A stretch of DNA of 48,540 bases from Clostridia bacterium (GCA_017621525.1 JAGASX010000005.1:1-48540); one strand, 5' to 3'; positions 23,255 to 32,831 are shown, counted from the stretch's first letter. Notes: a model not told the origin generated them from the letters alone. A program made the numbers and translations.

Positions 23255-25759
23255 ATGGAAGACAACAAATATCAGCAATCAAAAATGGACTATGGCGAAG
23301 AGGAAAGCATCAGCGCCCACCTTGCAAAACTTGAAGGGGAAGAAACTTCATCAAACCAAAGGGGTGGCGGACAAAAGGGCATTATATATAAATCAATGAG
23401 CGAAGTCTTGCACGAATCCATGATACCATACACCGAAAGCGTGGTGCTTGACCGCGCACTGCCTCGTGTAGAAGACGGACTTAAACCTGTTCAACGCAGA
23501 ATTTTGTTTTCTATGCTTGACCTTTCGGTTACGCCAGACAAGCCACACAGAAAAAGTGCCAGAATAGTTGGTGATTGCCTTGGTAAATATCACCCACACG
23601 GCGACAGTTCTGTTTATGATGCAATGTGCCGTATGTCGCAAGAATGGGTACTTCGTGCACCACTTGTTGACGGTCATGGAAACTTTGGCTCGGTTGACGG
23701 CGACAGCCCAGCGGCTATGCGTTATACCGAGGCTCGCCTTACCCCACTTGCAATGGAACTTATGCGCGACCTTGAAAAGGACACCGTCCGTTGGAGCCTT
23801 AACTTCGACGACACATTAAAAGAGCCAGAAATGTTCCCGGGTAGATTTCCAAACCTGCTTGTAAATGGCGCATCAGGTATTGCGGTTGGCGTTGCTACAA
23901 ACATTCCACCACACAATATCGGTGAAACAATTGACGGCGTTGTTGCATACATCAACAATCCAAACTTAAAAATTGAAGAACTTACAAAAATCATCAAAGC
24001 ACCAGATTTTCCGTCAGGTGGCATTATAATCTCAAAAGATGACGGACTTGCACAGGCTTACAAAACAGGCAAGGGTAAAATTGTTATCCGCGCAAAGGTT
24101 GGCATAGAAAAACAGGGTGATAAAACATCACTTGTCATCACAGAAATTCCATATCAAGTAAACAAGGCATTGTTACTTCAAAAAATTGCCGAAGTTAAAG
24201 AGGCAAATAAAGAAAAACTTGCAGGAATAACAGAAATTCGTGATGAATCAGACAGCCACGGCATGAGGGCGGTAATTCGCTTAAAGAAAGATGCAAATCC
24301 ACAAAAAATACTTGAATTTTTGTTTAAATCAACAAACTTGCAGATGTCTTTTGGTATAAATATGGTTGCAATTGCTGACGGAAAACCAAAACTTTTAAAC
24401 CTGCTTGAAATTGTATCATACTATGCACAATACCAAAGAGAAATCATTGTAAGACGCACAAAATATGACCTTAATGAGGCAAAGGAACGCGCCCATATTG
24501 TAGAGGGACTTCTAATTGCAATCAAAAACATTGATGAGGTTATCAAAATCATCAAAAAGTCGGCATCTGTAAGCGAGGCAAAACAGAAACTTAAAGATAA
24601 GTTTACTTTAAGCGACAAACAAGTTCAGGCAATCATGGATATGAAACTTTCCCGCCTTGTACACCTTGAAGTAAATAAACTTGAAGAAGAACTTAAAGAC
24701 CTTAAAGAAAAAATCGCCGAATATGAAAGAATTTTGGCATCTAAAAAGGCACAATTTGATATTGTTAAAAAAGAACTTCTTGAAATTAAAAAGGCATACA
24801 ACACGCCAAGAAAATCATCTATAAATGGCGATGATAATATAAAACTTGTTGACCTTGACAAGGTAGAAGATGAGCCTGCCAAAAACTATATTTTTGCAAT
24901 TTCAGCCGGCAACACAATCAAAAAAGTTACCACCAAAAACTATTCAATGTCGCAAAAAACAATTGGTGAAAACACTACAATCACAGATATTCCAAAACAG
25001 ATAAAAACATTGTCATCAAACGACACAGTTTTCATCTTTACAAACTATGGAAATGTGATAAAACTTCCTGCAAAAGATATAAAAGAATGTAAGTGGCGTG
25101 ATAAAGGCTTATCACTTCTTGCTATGGATAAAAATGCGGGTATAAATGAGGCACCTGTTGCCATTTTAAGCACCTTAGAAAAAGACGCGGAAATAATTTT
25201 TATGACCAAACAAGGTATGGTTAAGAAAACCTCAGCCGAAGACCTTGTTGTAAGCAAACCATTCTATCAAGTTTGCAAACTTGCCGATGGCGATGAAGTT
25301 ATAAACGTAGAAGTTTGCAAAAAGGGCAAAAGTATTCTTATGCTTACAAAACTTGGTATGTCCCTCAACTTTGGTCAGGCGGAAGTGCCAAGCCAAGGCA
25401 GAATTTCAGGTGGCGTAAAGGGAATAAATCTTGATGAGGGCGATGAAGTTATCTTTGCATCACAACTTGACTTCTCACACGTTATCATTGTTGCAGAAAA
25501 TGGATACATCAAAAAACTTGCCACAAACCAATTCCCAATTTCTCCAAGATACCGCAAAGGGCTTAAATACCTAAACTTTGCCAAAAACGCAAAGGCGGTA
25601 ACTTACGCTTGCAGTGCAGAGGGAGAAACCACACTTGCGGTTGACTTTGGTTTGAAAATACTTCCTCTCGACACCTCAAAAATTCCAGAAAGCGAACGAC
25701 TTACCACAGGAAATGAAATTATAAAGAAAAACTTTTTCACAATCAATAAAATGATTTAA
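23255..25759 (+). CDS. gyrA: Type II topoisomerase breakage-reunion subunit, GyrA-type, lacking a normal GyrA box
   Basis: An 834-residue subunit A. The breakage-reunion domain shows RALPRVEDGLKPVQRR, YHPHGDSSVYDAM (quinolone-type Ser and Asp present) and the catalytic Tyr157 in AAMRYTEAR. A coiled-coil tower and a six-blade C-terminal pinwheel follow. In gyrases a QRRGGKG-like GyrA box lies in the first blade; here the position (566-573) reads SQKTIGEN. A QRGGGQKG motif occurs instead in a 45-residue N-terminal extension (35-42). Either a divergent gyrase or a topo IV ParC. AGGAG before ATG; terminator after. Confidence 0.88.
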   Translation: MEDNKYQQSKMDYGEEESISAHLAKLEGEETSSNQRGGGQKGIIYKSMSEVLHESMIPYTESVVLDRALPRVEDGLKPVQRRILFSMLDLSVTPDKPHRKSARIVGDCLGKYHPHGDSSVYDAMCRMSQEWVLRAPLVDGHGNFGSVDGDSPAAMRYTEARLTPLAMELMRDLEKDTVRWSLNFDDTLKEPEMFPGRFPNLLVNGASGIAVGVATNIPPHNIGETIDGVVAYINNPNLKIEELTKIIKAPDFPSGGIIISKDDGLAQAYKTGKGKIVIRAKVGIEKQGDKTSLVITEIPYQVNKALLLQKIAEVKEANKEKLAGITEIRDESDSHGMRAVIRLKKDANPQKILEFLFKSTNLQMSFGINMVAIADGKPKLLNLLEIVSYYAQYQREIIVRRTKYDLNEAKERAHIVEGLLIAIKNIDEVIKIIKKSASVSEAKQKLKDKFTLSDKQVQAIMDMKLSRLVHLEVNKLEEELKDLKEKIAEYERILASKKAQFDIVKKELLEIKKAYNTPRKSSINGDDNIKLVDLDKVEDEPAKNYIFAISAGNTIKKVTTKNYSMSQKTIGENTTITDIPKQIKTLSSNDTVFIFTNYGNVIKLPAKDIKECKWRDKGLSLLAMDKNAGINEAPVAILSTLEKDAEIIFMTKQGMVKKTSAEDLVVSKPFYQVCKLADGDEVINVEVCKKGKSILMLTKLGMSLNFGQAEVPSQGRISGGVKGINLDEGDEVIFASQLDFSHVIIVAENGYIKKLATNQFPISPRYRKGLKYLNFAKNAKAVTYACSAEGETTLAVDFGLKILPLDTSKIPESERLTTGNEIIKKNFFTINKMI

Positions 25760-25763
25760 TTTG

Positions 25764-25799
25764 AAAAAAAACTTGAAAAATCAATTTCAAGTTTTTTTT
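25764..25799 (+). terminator. Terminator after gyrA
   Basis: AAAACTTGAAA pairs with TTTCAAGTTTT, followed by further T residues, 5 nt past the gyrA stop. A longer ORF frame running through it to the deacetylase is therefore not the real start. Confidence 0.85.
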
Positions 25800-25943
25800 G
25801 TTTGCATTTTCTGTATGGACAGGGCATATACATATCTCGAACTGCACCTAAACCGACAAAATTCGCACTTTATCATCATTTTCTACCATTTTTCCACTTT
25901 GATTGTGGGCTTGGGTGCTATATCATTAAAAGCGAGGTTTGTA

Positions 25944-26708
25944 ATGCCTATTTGTGCAATCAAAGCAAGGACAATAAAAATTATTGTGGCTTTGCTGATA
26001 GTCGCCGTTTTGCTTATTGTGCCAATTGAGGGTAGTGCCTCGGCACAAGTATGGTTTGGCAAAACGGGGCGACTTGTACCTGTTTACAACGTAGATACGC
26101 CCGAAAAACAGGTTGCAATCTCATTTGACGCCGCATGGGGCGCGGATAAAACAGAGGGGATTTTGCAGGTGCTTGCCGAGTATAACGCAACCGCAACATT
26201 CTTTCTTGTAGGGTTTTGGGTTGATAAATATCCCGACATGGTCAAAAAAATTGACGAGGCGGGTATGGAAATCGGCACTCATTCCAACACTCACCCTGAT
26301 ATGGCAAAACTTGATGAAGAAAGCGTTAAAAAAGAACTGACTTTGTCTATGCAAAAAATCACCGACCTTATAAATAAAGATATAAAGGTTTTTCGCCCAC
26401 CATTTGGCTCTTACAACAACACCTTACTAAACACCTGTACCCAACTTGGACTTACCGCCATTCAATGGGACGTGGACAGTTTGGATTGGAAAGGGCTTTC
26501 GGCTGGCGAGGTTACAAACAGGGTGATGAAAAAAGCAAAAAACGGCTCGATAATTTTGATGCACAACAACGCCGACCATGTGATAGACTCAACAAGACTT
26601 ACACTTGATTGGCTTACAAAAAGCGGATATAAAGTTACAAGCGTGGGGGAACTTATATATCAAAGCGATTACTATATAGACGCAAACGGCACACAACACA
26701 AAAATTAA
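25944..26708 (+). CDS. Polysaccharide deacetylase, PdaB-like (NodB fold)
   Basis: A 254-residue protein: N-terminal membrane/signal segment (about 10-30), then a NodB deacetylase domain. SFDAAWG carries the catalytic Asp, THSNTHPDM the metal-binding H-xxx-H, RPPFGSYN the pocket and LMHNN the last His. The FDAAWG variant is typical of the PdaB/clostridial subgroup linked to sporulation or wall modification; sporulation itself is not shown here. The start is chosen at 25944 because GAGG precedes it and the upstream frame crosses the gyrA terminator. A possible promoter TTGATT-16-TATCAT lies at about 25900-25927. Confidence 0.9.
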   Translation: MPICAIKARTIKIIVALLIVAVLLIVPIEGSASAQVWFGKTGRLVPVYNVDTPEKQVAISFDAAWGADKTEGILQVLAEYNATATFFLVGFWVDKYPDMVKKIDEAGMEIGTHSNTHPDMAKLDEESVKKELTLSMQKITDLINKDIKVFRPPFGSYNNTLLNTCTQLGLTAIQWDVDSLDWKGLSAGEVTNRVMKKAKNGSIILMHNNADHVIDSTRLTLDWLTKSGYKVTSVGELIYQSDYYIDANGTQHKN

Positions 26709-26728
26709 AAGGATATAAAGGAGAAAAT

Positions 26729-27394
26729 ATGAACAGCACAACCATGGTTTCAAAGCCAAACAACAGAGGGCAGATAAACGGAACGATTTGCCAAAAACCA
26801 ACAAAACAATTTGAAATTGAAGGGGAAAGTTTTTATGAGGGCTTTCTTTCTGTGGAACGCCTTTCAGAGGTAACCGACACTTTGCCATTTACAATTTCTG
26901 AAAAGTTGATTAAGGGGTATAATGCCAGCCTTGAAAATGGCGAAAGGGTGAAATTTGTAGGGGAACTTCGCTCTTACAATAAGGTGATTGAGGGGAAAAG
27001 CAGGCTTATTTTGTCTTTCTTCGTAAAAGAAATTGCACCAGCAGAGGAAGAGGCGGATAATCAACTTTCGCTTGTGGGATACATCTGCAAAACTCCTGTT
27101 TACCGCACAACGCCTTTCAACCGCCAAATTTGTGATGTTCTGCTTGCGGTAAACCGCCCAAACTTTAATAAATCAGATTATATTCCTTGCATAATGTGGG
27201 GCAGAAATGCAAAATTCATTCAAAATCAACCTGTTGGCACCAAGGTGAATTTAACAGGAAGAATACAGTCGCGTAAATATCGCAAGGAAATTGCAGAAGG
27301 ACAGTTTGAAGAACGTACCGCCTACGAAGTATCCTGCCAAAATGTTGAAGTTGCCCAAAAAGATGAAGATACCTCAACCCTTGACCTTGCATAA
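26729..27394 (+). CDS. SSB-like protein with two OB folds
   Basis: A 221-residue protein made of two SSB-like OB folds: residues about 12-103 (GQINGTICQKPTKQF, then VKFVGELRSYNKV) and about 112-208 (LVGYICKTPVYRT, VNRPNFNKSDYIPCIMWG, VNLTGRIQSRKYRK). The second keeps more of the bacterial SSB pattern. Canonical SSB has one fold and acts as a tetramer, so this may act as a dimer. The C-terminal end STLDLA lacks the usual DDDIPF interaction tip. AAGGAG precedes the ATG. Confidence 0.85.
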   Translation: MNSTTMVSKPNNRGQINGTICQKPTKQFEIEGESFYEGFLSVERLSEVTDTLPFTISEKLIKGYNASLENGERVKFVGELRSYNKVIEGKSRLILSFFVKEIAPAEEEADNQLSLVGYICKTPVYRTTPFNRQICDVLLAVNRPNFNKSDYIPCIMWGRNAKFIQNQPVGTKVNLTGRIQSRKYRKEIAEGQFEERTAYEVSCQNVEVAQKDEDTSTLDLA

Positions 27395-27422
27395 ATAGCC
27401 TCGCACCTGCGCTAAATAAAAA

Positions 27423-27584
27423 GCCTTCCCCTTTAGCCGTGGGAAGGTGCCCGCAGGGCGGAAGAGGCTCAAAAAACAAAAAAAATAAAACCTCCCTCCA
27501 CGAGGGAGGTGGCAGTGCGGATGCACTGACGGAAGGAGTTGCCTTCCCTTAGGGGAAGGTGTCGCTTCAGCGACGGAAGAGGGA
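27423..27584 (+). repeat. Cluster of three two-hairpin GC-rich repeats
   Basis: Units at 27423-27470, 27491-27540 and 27541-27584. The first and third are of the CTTCCC/GGGAAGG...GGAAGAGG type; the middle is of the CCTCCC/GAGGGAGG...GACGGAAGGAG type. Second hairpins differ (CCC-gca-GGG, GCAGTGC/GCACTG, GTCGC/GCGAC). All point the same way as the cluster at 16753. The 27395-27622 gap holds nothing else I can see. Confidence 0.85.
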
Positions 27585-27622
27585 TAATATAAAAAAAAAG
27601 CTTGGAACTTTCAAGCCTTTTT

Positions 27623-27832
27623 TTAATCTTCCCTTCCAGCCAAATAATCAATGCTTACCTTAAAATAATTTGCCAAAAGAAGTAAGGCGTCAAGTTTTGG
27701 CACTCGCTTTCCTTGCTCCCATAAACATACAGCAGAATAGGAAATTTGATTGCCAAGTTCCCTTGCAAGGTCATGCTGACTTAACCCTAATTCCTCTCTC
27801 AACTCTTTCAATCTTTTTGCAAAAACTTCCAT
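27623..27832 (-). CDS. XRE-family HTH transcriptional regulator
   Basis: A 69-residue single HTH_3 domain: RLKELREELGLSQHDLAREL, YSAVCLWEQGKRVPKL, then LANYFKVSIDYLAG, a classic Cro/C1 fold. AGGTGG lies just before the ATG. The upstream region holds TTGACAATTGTCAA palindromes and a divergent promoter, so it probably represses its own synthesis and the rightward transcript. Confidence 0.93.
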   Translation of the reverse strand: MEVFAKRLKELREELGLSQHDLARELGNQISYSAVCLWEQGKRVPKLDALLLLANYFKVSIDYLAGRED

Positions 27833-27856
27833 AACCACCTTTTTTTATTTTTATTA

Positions 27857-27899
27857 TCAACAATTGTCAACAAAATACTTGACAATTGACAATTGTCAA
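27857..27899. promoter_or_regulatory. Palindromic operators of the XRE regulator
   Basis: A perfect 14-bp palindrome TTGACAATTGTCAA at 27886-27899 and a near match TCAACAATTGTCAA at 27857-27870, centres 29 bp apart. A half site TTGACAATT (27879) lies between. The sites overlap the rightward -35 box and TTGACA boxes facing the repressor gene. Confidence 0.7.
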
Positions 27900-27908
27900 T
27901 GATAAAAT
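27879..27908 (+). promoter_or_regulatory. Rightward promoter under the XRE operators
   Basis: TTGACA (27879-27884), an 18-nt spacer and TAAAAT (27903-27908). The nearest gene downstream is the BspA-like protein 450 nt away, across hairpin repeats. Confidence 0.55.
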
Positions 27909-27941
27909 ATGTTTACAACAGTCAACAAAACGCCACGCTTC

Positions 27942-27975
27942 GCACCCGCATCGACCCTTGACCGATGCAGACGCT
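27942..27975 (+). repeat. Hairpin family copy 2 (GCACC-stem-loop-GACGCT)
   Basis: GCACC, stem GCATCG (27948-27953), loop, stem CGATGC (27963-27968), then GACGCT. The stem sequence differs from copies 1 and 3 but still pairs. Confidence 0.75.
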
Positions 27976-28009
27976 CCGCCAAACCACTTCGATAAGCCTT
28001 TCTAAAACA

Positions 28010-28269
28010 GCCTTCCCAGTTGACAGAAGGAGTTAAGCCTTCCCCAAGACCGGGGAGGGTGCCTGCTGAAACAGATAAAGTTGAAGATTTAGAAAATCTT
28101 AACGATAATCGCCCAGCGTAAGGCTGGCGGAAGAGGCTAAAAAAACAAAAAAATAAACCGCCCTCGTGGATGGAGGTGGCAAAACCTTGTGTTTTGATAG
28201 AGGAAGATGCGACCTTATAAAAAGCCTTCCCCGAGACCGGGGAAGGTGCCCGAAGGGCGGAAGAGGCTC
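28010..28269 (+). repeat. Cluster of two-hairpin repeats, partly degenerate
   Basis: A fragment (28010-28034), a unit whose second hairpin is expanded by about 50 nt (28036-28138), a decayed CCTCC-type unit (28158-28209) and an intact unit (28222-28269: CTTCCCC/GGGGAAGG, GCCC-gaa-GGGC, GGAAGAGGCTC). All in the same orientation. Confidence 0.8.
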
Positions 28270-28298
28270 ACAGTGGAACAGACAAAAAAATTTAGAAA

Positions 28299-28341
28299 CG
28301 ACTAACCATAGTCGGGCGACAATAAAAAGGGCATAATGCCC
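28299..28341 (+). promoter_or_regulatory. Two leader hairpins before the BspA-like gene
   Basis: CGACTA-ACCA-TAGTCG (28299-28314) and GGGCA-TAA-TGCCC (28329-28341), the second ending 4 nt before the AAGGAG ribosome binding site. They could affect translation of the downstream gene. Confidence 0.4.
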
Positions 28342-28358
28342 GCGCAAGGAGTTAAACC

Positions 28359-29027
28359 ATGACCAAAACATTTAAAATCTTATCAACAATATCATTCATA
28401 GCAATGGCAATAGTGCTTACTTTTGTAGGCGTATGGGCAATTACAGACCTTGACTTTGCCGTTGGCGGGGATATAACCTACACGGCACCTGTACCAGAAA
28501 CTAAAGACGAAAGCGAGTATCCAACACTTACTTTTACAATAACAGGAGATACAACTTGTGAAGTTGTAGATAATGGTGCAAGTGGTGTTTTGGTCATCCC
28601 AAGTAAAGTTTTAATTGCAAGCAAAGAATATATAGTTACAACTTTTGGCGAGGGCGAAATGTATGAGCCGGGGATAAATGGTGCGTTTGCCGGCAATGCG
28701 AACCTTACCTCAGTCGAAATTCCTGATACAATCACAAGCATAGGGGAATATGATTTTTATTCTTGCAGTAATCTTTTTGGGGGTATTACATCTGTAACAA
28801 TAGGAAGTGGAATAACAAGTATAGGTAATCATTCTTTCTATTTAAGCCAATCACTCTCCGAAGTGAATATAAAAGCAACAAGCGTGCCAACTGGTGGAAG
28901 TAATATGTTCGATAATTGCTCTTCCTCCCTCGTAATCTACGTTCCAACGGCAAGCGTTGACGCATACAAATCGGCAGAGGGTTGGGGCGATTATGCCGAC
29001 AAAATTCAAGGTAAAGATTTTAATTAA
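28359..29027 (+). CDS. BspA-like secreted protein (LRR_5)
   Basis: A 222-residue protein. The N-terminus has a signal segment followed by VGVWAITDLDFAVGGDITYTA, resembling SipW-dependent or camelysin-like signal regions. The rest holds LRR_5/BspA repeats (NLTSVEIPDTITSIGEYDFYSC, ITSVTIGSGITSIGNHSFY) and the usual IYVPTASVDAYKSAEGW end. Such proteins mediate adhesion or act as surface or secreted ligands. No membrane or wall anchor is seen. AAGGAG ribosome binding site; terminator follows. Confidence 0.88.
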   Translation: MTKTFKILSTISFIAMAIVLTFVGVWAITDLDFAVGGDITYTAPVPETKDESEYPTLTFTITGDTTCEVVDNGASGVLVIPSKVLIASKEYIVTTFGEGEMYEPGINGAFAGNANLTSVEIPDTITSIGEYDFYSCSNLFGGITSVTIGSGITSIGNHSFYLSQSLSEVNIKATSVPTGGSNMFDNCSSSLVIYVPTASVDAYKSAEGWGDYADKIQGKDFN

Positions 29028-29056
29028 AAAGCGGACACTCAGTCCGCTCTTTTTTA
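29026..29056. terminator. Bidirectional terminator
   Basis: AGCGGAC-ACTCA-GTCCGCT stem, A-run left and T-run right, between convergent genes. Confidence 0.9.
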
Positions 29057-29815
29057 AAATTCTTGCAAAAAGTCATAATAAATTTTCAAAACTTCCATAT
29101 ACCGATATTTTAAAAGCGAGGAATAAGTTTGCTCATTTGAAAGTTTTTGCCCCGTGCAAAGGTTTTGGCTTACTTTTGCCATGCTTTTAAGCATATTTTC
29201 AATGCTGAGAAAGGGCTTGGCAATCGGACTTGGGTAAATTGTTGTAAAATCGGCATAAACCCCAGCAAGGGTATTGTGTGCATTGTTCACCGCAAGTTTG
29301 GCGGAAATTTCATTGTAAACGCCGGTGTCAAGACTTATTGCAATATCATAAATAGAAAGGTAGAAATTCATTCCTGCCGAAAGGGCTTTTGATACTGCCT
29401 TCTTTTCTTCCGCTGAAAATTCACCAGAAATGGTGATAGCCTCAAATTTAACAGAAATGATTTCACTCTCAAGGTTTTGCGTTTGCTTTATGCTACTTTG
29501 CACCAAAACTGCATCATTTTTACTTGCATAAGCACTTGAAACAAGCCAAAATCTCTCATCTTTTTCCCAAATAAAACCGCCTGCGCCAATTTTGCGGAAG
29601 TCTAGGGCAAGGGCAACGCTTTCTTCTTTCACTTGCGACTTTGCAAGGGTAAGAAAGTGAAGTTCATACGCTTGCGAAGAAACCTCACTTCCGCTTGTGT
29701 TTGCTGGCACAATCAACCCTGCAAATAAATTGGCTAAAAATAAACAGACAATTAAAATAAGTGAAATTCCAATCGTCAAAAAAATTTTTTTGCTTTTTTT
29801 CAAAATTTTTGTCAT
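29054..29815 (-). CDS. Membrane protein with SPOR-like region
   Basis: About 253 residues. One N-terminal transmembrane segment (about 10-35) precedes an extracytoplasmic domain whose strand-helix pattern (YELHFLTLAKS, LRKIGAGGFIWEKDERFWLVSSAYASKNDAV-like, given here in parts) suggests a SPOR-type peptidoglycan-binding fold. The rest is helical and unassigned. Start uncertain: AAAGGTGG lies 14 nt before this ATG, and a GTG at 29833 overlaps the same motif. Confidence 0.75.
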   Translation of the reverse strand: MTKILKKSKKIFLTIGISLILIVCLFLANLFAGLIVPANTSGSEVSSQAYELHFLTLAKSQVKEESVALALDFRKIGAGGFIWEKDERFWLVSSAYASKNDAVLVQSSIKQTQNLESEIISVKFEAITISGEFSAEEKKAVSKALSAGMNFYLSIYDIAISLDTGVYNEISAKLAVNNAHNTLAGVYADFTTIYPSPIAKPFLSIENMLKSMAKVSQNLCTGQKLSNEQTYSSLLKYRYMEVLKIYYDFLQEF

Positions 29816-29914
29816 AAGATATTGATTTTCCACCTTTCAATGCGTTATCAATGTAGTGTATGACAAAATTATGCAGGCTATGAGCAAAAACGACTGATTT
29901 TCGCCCCAAAAAAT

Positions 29915-29943
29915 TTGCAGTTTTGCCCATAATGGTGTATAAT
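29915..29943 (+). promoter_or_regulatory. groESL promoter, no CIRCE
   Basis: TTGCAG (29915-29920), a 17-nt spacer and TATAAT (29938-29943). I find no TTAGCACTC-N9-GAGTGCTAA element between 29834 and 29970. Confidence 0.75.
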
Positions 29944-29969
29944 TGAATCAAGAAAGTTAGGAGGAATTT

Positions 29970-30254
29970 ATGAATATAAAACCATTGTTTGATAGGGTTG
30001 TTCTCTGCCCAATTGAAAATGAAAGCGAAACAAAAAGCGGAATTTTGCTTCCAACATCTGCGCAAGAAAAATCTCAACTTGCCATTGTTGTCGCTGTTGG
30101 AAATGGAGAAAACCTTGACGGCAAAACCACAAAAATGCAGGTAAGTGTAGGGGATAAAGTGCTTTATGGTAAATACACGGGCACAGAAATCACAATTGAA
30201 GAGAAAAAATATGTTGTAATTCGCCAAACAGATATTTTGGCTGTCATTGAATAG
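29970..30254 (+). CDS. groES: Co-chaperonin GroES
   Basis: A 94-residue GroES: NIKPLFDRVVL start, the mobile loop region ETKSGILLP, VGDKVLYGKYTGTEI, and VIRQTDILAVIE end. It caps the GroEL ring in the cytoplasm. AGGAGG ribosome binding site; groEL starts 9 nt later. Confidence 0.98.
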   Translation: MNIKPLFDRVVLCPIENESETKSGILLPTSAQEKSQLAIVVAVGNGENLDGKTTKMQVSVGDKVLYGKYTGTEITIEEKKYVVIRQTDILAVIE

Positions 30255-31883
<1,629 letters not shown>

Positions 31884-31887
31884 AAAA

Positions 31888-31927
31888 GCACCGCCATGGA
31901 CTTCCAACCCATGGCGACGCTTTTTTT
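31888..31927. terminator. groEL terminator; hairpin family copy 3
   Basis: GCACC, stem GCCATGG, loop ACTTCCAA, stem CCATGGC, GACGCT, then a T-run. The frame is the same as the repeats at 23152 and 27942. The stop codon of the convergent SDR gene lies in the T-run. Confidence 0.85.
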
Positions 31928-32717
31928 ATTTTTTCTTACTTTTATAAAACATTTTTGTAAGCACTTTCAAAACCAAACTGCGTGGGAAAAACTTTTGAAT
32001 TTGGTACAAACACTTGTTGCGGAAAGACATAATATATTGTGGTTTCAACTTCTTTTTATTTACAATTTTCACAATAATTTTTGTTGCTTTTTCAATTGGC
32101 ATACGCTTATCTTCACGCTCGGTAATTTTGTTAAGTGATGCACTTGGTGCGTCGCCATATTTTTCATTGCTTGCATAAGTGTTTACGCGATTTTTGGTGA
32201 AGTTTGTTTTCACTTCGCATGGACAAATTGCTGTTGATTGAATTTTGGTTTTGCACAGTTCCATACGCAAACAATCGCTAAGCATTGAAACTGCCGATTT
32301 GGTAGAGCAGTAATAAGACCTAAACGGAATAGGAAACAATGCACAAATACTGCTTATATTCACAATTTTACCCTCATTTTTCATAAGTGGCAACGCACAT
32401 TGAATTGCGTTTATCACGCCCATAACGTTTACATCATATTGAGTTTTCACTTTTGCGTTTTCAATAAGTTCAATCGCACCATAAACGCCCAACCCTGCAC
32501 AAGGAATTAAAATGTCAATTTTGTCCATTTTGGTTGCAATGTCGTCAAAAACCTTTTTCATTTCTTCAAAGTTTGAAACGTTGCAGTTGTAGTCGTCGTT
32601 TGAAAGACTTATTCCCAAAACAAAATCGCCATTTGCGATGAAGTGGTTTTTAAGTGCCTGTCCAATTCCGCTGGAAGAGCCTGTGATAACAATGTTTCTT
32701 TTAATTTGTTTTTTCAT
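31926..32717 (-). CDS. Short-chain dehydrogenase/reductase (SDR)
   Basis: A 263-residue Rossmann oxidoreductase. NAD(P) motif TGSSSGIG (about 12-19), NVSN/CAGLG equivalent to NNAG, catalytic Ser in NISSI and Tyr-x-x-x-Lys in YCSTK. The C-terminal basic tail is longer than in classical SDRs. Substrate unknown. The start at 32717 is supported by GAGGAG. Confidence 0.92.
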   Translation of the reverse strand: MKKQIKRNIVITGSSSGIGQALKNHFIANGDFVLGISLSNDDYNCNVSNFEEMKKVFDDIATKMDKIDILIPCAGLGVYGAIELIENAKVKTQYDVNVMGVINAIQCALPLMKNEGKIVNISSICALFPIPFRSYYCSTKSAVSMLSDCLRMELCKTKIQSTAICPCEVKTNFTKNRVNTYASNEKYGDAPSASLNKITEREDKRMPIEKATKIIVKIVNKKKLKPQYIMSFRNKCLYQIQKFFPRSLVLKVLTKMFYKSKKK

Positions 32718-32744
32718 AATTCTCCTCATAAATACTTTAAAATA

Positions 32745-32773
32745 AGTATATAATATTTGTGGAAAAGAGGCAA
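32745..32773 (-). promoter_or_regulatory. Promoter of the SDR gene
   Basis: Minus strand: TTGCCT (32768-32773), a 17-nt spacer and TATACT (32745-32750). Confidence 0.65.
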
Positions 32774-32778
32774 ATGAT

Positions 32779-32807
32779 TTGACAGAATTTTATAAATATG
32801 ATATTAT
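32779..32807 (+). promoter_or_regulatory. Promoter of the SHOCT-tail membrane protein
   Basis: TTGACA (32779-32784), a 17-nt spacer and TATTAT (32802-32807), divergent from the SDR promoter with only 5 bp between the -35 boxes. Confidence 0.75.
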
Positions 32808-32831
32808 CCCTTTAATAAATTTGGAGAAAAA

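Noticed and set aside
25761-25943. Upstream extension of the deacetylase by 61 residues
   Set aside because: The frame runs through the gyrA terminator and has no ribosome binding site; the ATG at 25944 has GAGG.
27909-27998. Short ORF starting just after the rightward XRE-controlled promoter
   Set aside because: The ATG lies before the predicted start site, and the frame crosses a hairpin repeat with no ribosome binding site.
29834-29969. CIRCE or CtsR operator before groES
   Set aside because: No sequence matching either consensus is present.
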